Shown here: in pieces, positions 6,498 through 8,882 of the stretch
Position numbering within the stretch: position 1 is the first letter of the stretch
Layout of the letters: each line of letters begins with the position of its first letter
Assembly: GCA_937900565.1 (NCBI GenBank)
Contig: CALCFG010000073.1
Location: forward strand, 1 to 8,882
Source: an uncultured Erysipelotrichaceae bacterium
Lineage (GTDB): Bacteria > Bacillota_I > Bacilli_A > Erysipelotrichales > Erysipelotrichaceae
Reading direction: 5' to 3'
DNA: 8,882 nucleotides
Program-made: the position numbers and the translations under genes
The notes under the pieces: model-generated
What the model saw: the letters and a program-made list of their open reading frames with translations, nothing else
Told to the model about the DNA's origin: nothing
Database searches by the model: none

Positions 6498-7417
6498 TAA
6501 ATTATGCCTCGCATTAATAAAATTGCATATACAATAACAACCAATACTACAATCAACGCTAAGACAATTAAGGCCAAAACAAAATTAACAATACGAGTAT
6601 TTTTACCCATCTTATCTTCTAATTCATCCAAATCTTCATCCATTTCGTCATAGGCTTGAGCTAAATGAATGGTTTGTTTAGCTGTTTTAGCAAGCAAGTC
6701 ATTTACATTGCCCTCATTAATATTTTCAGGTTCTATCGGTTTAGATTGAATAGTAGGTTCACCAGCTTCATTGCCCTTTAATTCATTGGCAATATCTGGG
6801 TCTGCATTTAACAATGTTTGCAATTCTTGGGTAATTGAATTGCGTTTATCCAATACAGATTCTTGAACGATAGATAATTGAGAATCATCCATTAACTCAG
6901 ACTTTTGTTGTTCTTTTACTGAATTTACAGTATCCATGCGCTGCGTTTGTTCATACAATTCATTGCCATTTTGATAGGATTCAATGACATTGGTTTTCTT
7001 TGGTTGTTCTCCTTTTAATTGAGAAAAGATATTTAATTGAGTATCTTCATTGGTTGCATATCCATTATCAACATTATATTTTTTTACTTCATCTAAAAAT
7101 TCATCTAAATATTCATTCTTAAATGCTGTATTTTTAGGTGCATTGGCCGCATTATCTTGCGCTTTAGCAGCATAAGTCGTTAATGGTTGGCTAGCACTTT
7201 GCAAATCTTGCTTGGCTTGTTCATATTGGCGAACACGAGTTGGTTTGGAAGTATGATTCATTAAAGTACCATTGACATCTTTAGCCAATGTTGAATCAAT
7301 TCGATTTAATCGATCACTGAAATCTTTTAAATCATTACTTGCCAACGTATCTTCATTACCCATTTGAATTTGGTTACGGTAATTTTCATATTTTTTCATG
7401 CGTGAATATTTAGCCAT
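6497..7417 (-). CDS. Unrecognised tail-anchored coiled-coil membrane protein
   Basis: I do not recognise a family. The 306-residue product starts with a basic, tyrosine-rich segment (MAKYSRMKKYENYRNQI, 1-17). A long polar, Gln/Asn/Glu-rich region of low complexity follows, then an acidic heptad-like stretch at about 240-271 (AYDEMDEDLDELEDKM within it). It ends in one hydrophobic segment at about 276-302 and a short RGII tail. With no signal peptide the bulk should face the cytoplasm, a tail-anchored layout. There is no cysteine or tryptophan. AAGGAG lies 6 bases before the ATG at 7417, supporting the start. It overlaps cmk by one base and so is co-transcribed with cmk, der and gpsA; its job could concern the envelope or division, but that is only a guess from context. 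The SRMKK stretch faintly resembles the arginine-containing N-terminal motifs bound by GpsB in division proteins. Confidence 0.8.
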   Translation of the reverse strand: MAKYSRMKKYENYRNQIQMGNEDTLASNDLKDFSDRLNRIDSTLAKDVNGTLMNHTSKPTRVRQYEQAKQDLQSASQPLTTYAAKAQDNAANAPKNTAFKNEYLDEFLDEVKKYNVDNGYATNEDTQLNIFSQLKGEQPKKTNVIESYQNGNELYEQTQRMDTVNSVKEQQKSELMDDSQLSIVQESVLDKRNSITQELQTLLNADPDIANELKGNEAGEPTIQSKPIEPENINEGNVNDLLAKTAKQTIHLAQAYDEMDEDLDELEDKMGKNTRIVNFVLALIVLALIVVLVVIVYAILLMRGII

Positions 7418-7441
7418 AAGTTTCTCCTTATAATCTTTTTA

Positions 7442-7450
7442 ATTTTATCA
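7442..7450 (-). promoter_or_regulatory. Candidate extended -10 promoter of the cmk-der-gpsA operon
   Basis: The minus strand reads TGATAAAAT: a TAAAAT -10 hexamer (7442-7447) with the TGn extension. It lies in the 45-base gap before the tail-anchored protein gene. Transcription would start near 7435 and give an 18-base leader holding the AAGGAG site. No good -35 is seen. It has the same form as the miaB promoter candidate, which gives it some support. Confidence 0.35.
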
Positions 7451-7462
7451 TGAATCGCACCG

Positions 7463-8239
7463 TTATTTTGAAGGATGCGACTTATCATTATTATCCTTTT
7501 TAGCATCAGTGGTTAAAAACTTTTTAAATTTAAATGTATTGATAAAGTTGACATCAAACTTTAGAATGATGTAGTTTAACAAGCATACACTACCCGCACC
7601 AATACAATCGACAATTAAATCATCCATTGTATCTTTTAATGCCGCATGACCTACCAATACGGTGCCATCTTCCAGCATGAATTTTTGCATATTCATGCCC
7701 CATAATCCATCAAAGACATATTCATAGATTTCCCAAAGCACACCAATACCAACGGCAAAAGCAAAGGCGAAAATGCAAATGAATATCGGTGATAATTGCA
7801 TCGGCACCTTCTCGTTTCCATTTAAAAAGAAAACTAAACTAAAACCAAGTAAACCAAGCATCGCAGCTGAGAAGCAATGCAATACGGTATCCCAATATGG
7901 CACCTTATAGTAAAAGAAACGTGTTTCCCCTAAAAATATCGCACCATATAAAAAGATCAAATACATTACCACTAAATAACTAGGAATATCTACATTAAAA
8001 CGACGTTCAAAAAAATCCGGAATAAACATAACTATAATCCCGAGGATACTTTGCGCAAACGCTAAAAAATAATCAGATTTAACATGAATAAATTCACCAG
8101 AAATGATGCGCGGATCATCCATACTTTCCGGAGATATGATCATTAAATATAATAAATAAAATATTGATACTAAAAATATTAAAAACAAGCTTATTCTTAA
8201 TAGCTTTTCAATATCAATTTTCTTTTTCTTAACACTCAT
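7463..8239 (-). CDS. Polytopic membrane protein, DUF2238/YjdF-like
   Basis: The 258-residue protein has about six hydrophobic segments (roughly 15-35, 57-76, 86-104, 117-140, 150-170 and 205-228), a lysine-rich N-terminus and a charged tail. Polar residues sit within or next to the membrane segments: W116-D117-T118-x2-H121, W169-E170 with YEY at 172-174, GMNMQ at 181-185, and DTMDD (203-207) followed by D211 and GAG (214-216). This WDT-H / WE-YEY-D / DTMDDL pattern resembles the DUF2238 (YjdF) family of inner-membrane proteins, whose function is not established. The assignment is from remembered motif pattern only and could be a related VanZ-like family. The ATG at 8239 has GGAGG only 4 bases upstream, a short spacing, but no better start exists nearby. 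It lies 18 bases after mraY and so is probably transcribed with it. Confidence 0.8.
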   Translation of the reverse strand: MSVKKKKIDIEKLLRISLFLIFLVSIFYLLYLMIISPESMDDPRIISGEFIHVKSDYFLAFAQSILGIIVMFIPDFFERRFNVDIPSYLVVMYLIFLYGAIFLGETRFFYYKVPYWDTVLHCFSAAMLGLLGFSLVFFLNGNEKVPMQLSPIFICIFAFAFAVGIGVLWEIYEYVFDGLWGMNMQKFMLEDGTVLVGHAALKDTMDDLIVDCIGAGSVCLLNYIILKFDVNFINTFKFKKFLTTDAKKDNNDKSHPSK

Positions 8240-8257
8240 AAAACCTCCACGCTTTTG

Positions 8258-8882
8258 TTAACTCGCAAACGCAATCATAACACCTAAAATTACGAATATA
8301 AAACACATAAAATAAAATAAAAGCACAGTGTCTGTTTCTTTCCATCCATTTTTCGTAAATGCATAATGAATTGGTGTATAGATAAACAATCTTTTCTTAA
8401 ACCGTTTCACCCAAAAGATTTGTAACATGCAACATAGTGTTTCTACCACAAAAATTCCACCAATGATTACGTAAGCTAATTCTTGTTGTAAAATTACAGC
8501 CAATGCCGCAAAAACGCCTCCTAAAGCCAAAGAACCCGTATCGCCCATGAATATTTTAGCTGGGTAGTGGTTAAATATTAAATAACCTACTAAACTACCT
8601 GCCAATACCATAATGAAAAAGACTATGCTAGCACAAGCTCCTTGATGAAGAGCGATTGCTAAAAATCCCAAAGCAACAATTAATGAACATCCAGCAGCTA
8701 AACCATCCATTCCATCCGTTAAATTCACCGCATTGCTACTACCGACAAATATAAATGCCATAAACGGTATATAAAGTAATGACAAATTAATCTGTAATGA
8801 GAATAATTGCACTGTAGTATCCATTTGCATTAACGAACCAAAAACAAGTAAACAAGCAAATCCGATTTGCAGATACAATTTA
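8258..8882 (-). CDS. mraY: Phospho-N-acetylmuramoyl-pentapeptide transferase MraY (partial, 5' end outside window)
   Basis: MraY transfers phospho-MurNAc-pentapeptide to undecaprenyl phosphate, making lipid I at the cytoplasmic membrane. About 207 C-terminal residues of a usual 320 are present; the frame stays open to the right edge. Clear family marks are NAVNLTDGMDGLAAG, FNHYPAKIFMGDTGSLALGG with the catalytic-site aspartate of GDTGS, and GGIFVVETL, separated by hydrophobic segments. The GGxFVxETL segment and the NLTDG (not NLIDG) form favour MraY over WecA/TagO relatives. Unusually, the C-terminal loop motif that is PLHHH in standard MraY reads PIHYA, followed by FTKNGWKE. The TTG at 8878 is internal and not a start. 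The gene is followed by the DUF2238-like gene rather than the common murD. Confidence 0.93.
   Translation of the reverse strand, partial: KLYLQIGFACLLVFGSLMQMDTTVQLFSLQINLSLLYIPFMAFIFVGSSNAVNLTDGMDGLAAGCSLIVALGFLAIALHQGACASIVFFIMVLAGSLVGYLIFNHYPAKIFMGDTGSLALGGVFAALAVILQQELAYVIIGGIFVVETLCCMLQIFWVKRFKKRLFIYTPIHYAFTKNGWKETDTVLLFYFMCFIFVILGVMIAFAS

Noticed and set aside
7441..7485. Possible terminator after the DUF2238-like gene (TCGCA and TGCGA arms)
   Set aside because: The stem is only 5 bp with a loop of about 16 bases and no T run follows it.
1281..8260. No complete gene ends in TGA, raising the idea of TGA read as tryptophan
   Set aside because: Tryptophans are encoded by TGG, the genes have no internal TGA, and nine stops that are all TAA or TAG can arise by chance in AT-rich DNA.
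8876..8878. TTG at 8878 as the start of mraY
   Set aside because: The frame is open to the window edge and the residues here align with the middle of MraY, so this is an internal leucine codon.

Overview
The window is AT-rich, tightly packed bacterial DNA. It reads like a chromosomal core segment of a low-GC Bacillota, most like the Erysipelotrichia and neighbouring lineages. That placement is an inference from base composition, Bacillota-type proteins (RNase J, a long MiaB, Der) and AGGAG-type ribosome binding sites. No phage, transposon, CRISPR or RNA gene was seen, and no stretch above 300 bases lacks a gene.

Left block (1-2720, minus strand): miaB is followed by an RNase J gene that runs off the left edge. 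The two are separated by 9 bases, and the RNase J ribosome binding site overlaps the miaB stop, so they are probably one transcript. The RNase J protein is a J2-like paralogue with several metal-ligand positions replaced.

Middle (2721-3518): a 100-base divergent promoter region carries a 10-bp inverted repeat. It is followed by a plus-strand gene for a small cysteine-rich C_GCAxxG_C_C protein. That gene meets, tail to tail with a 17-bp overlap, a small minus-strand ORF for a one-span membrane protein. A strong hairpin at 3479-3506 closes the operon to its right.

Right block (3519-8882, minus strand): transcription order is mraY (5' end outside the window), a polytopic membrane protein resembling the DUF2238/YjdF family, an unrecognised tail-anchored coiled-coil protein, cmk, der and gpsA. 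The last four genes overlap or abut (1, 8 and 1 bases) and probably form one operon, possibly with its own extended -10 promoter at 7442-7450. The products serve peptidoglycan lipid I synthesis, CMP/dCMP phosphorylation, 50S ribosome assembly and glycerol-3-phosphate supply for phospholipids. This is a growth and envelope housekeeping cluster.

No clearly new multi-gene system is visible. The points most worth a second look are the apparently disabled RNase J, an MraY whose HHH motif reads HYA, a predicted leaderless miaB transcript, a Der whose first G4 motif is NFID, and the unrecognised tail-anchored protein at the head of the cmk operon.
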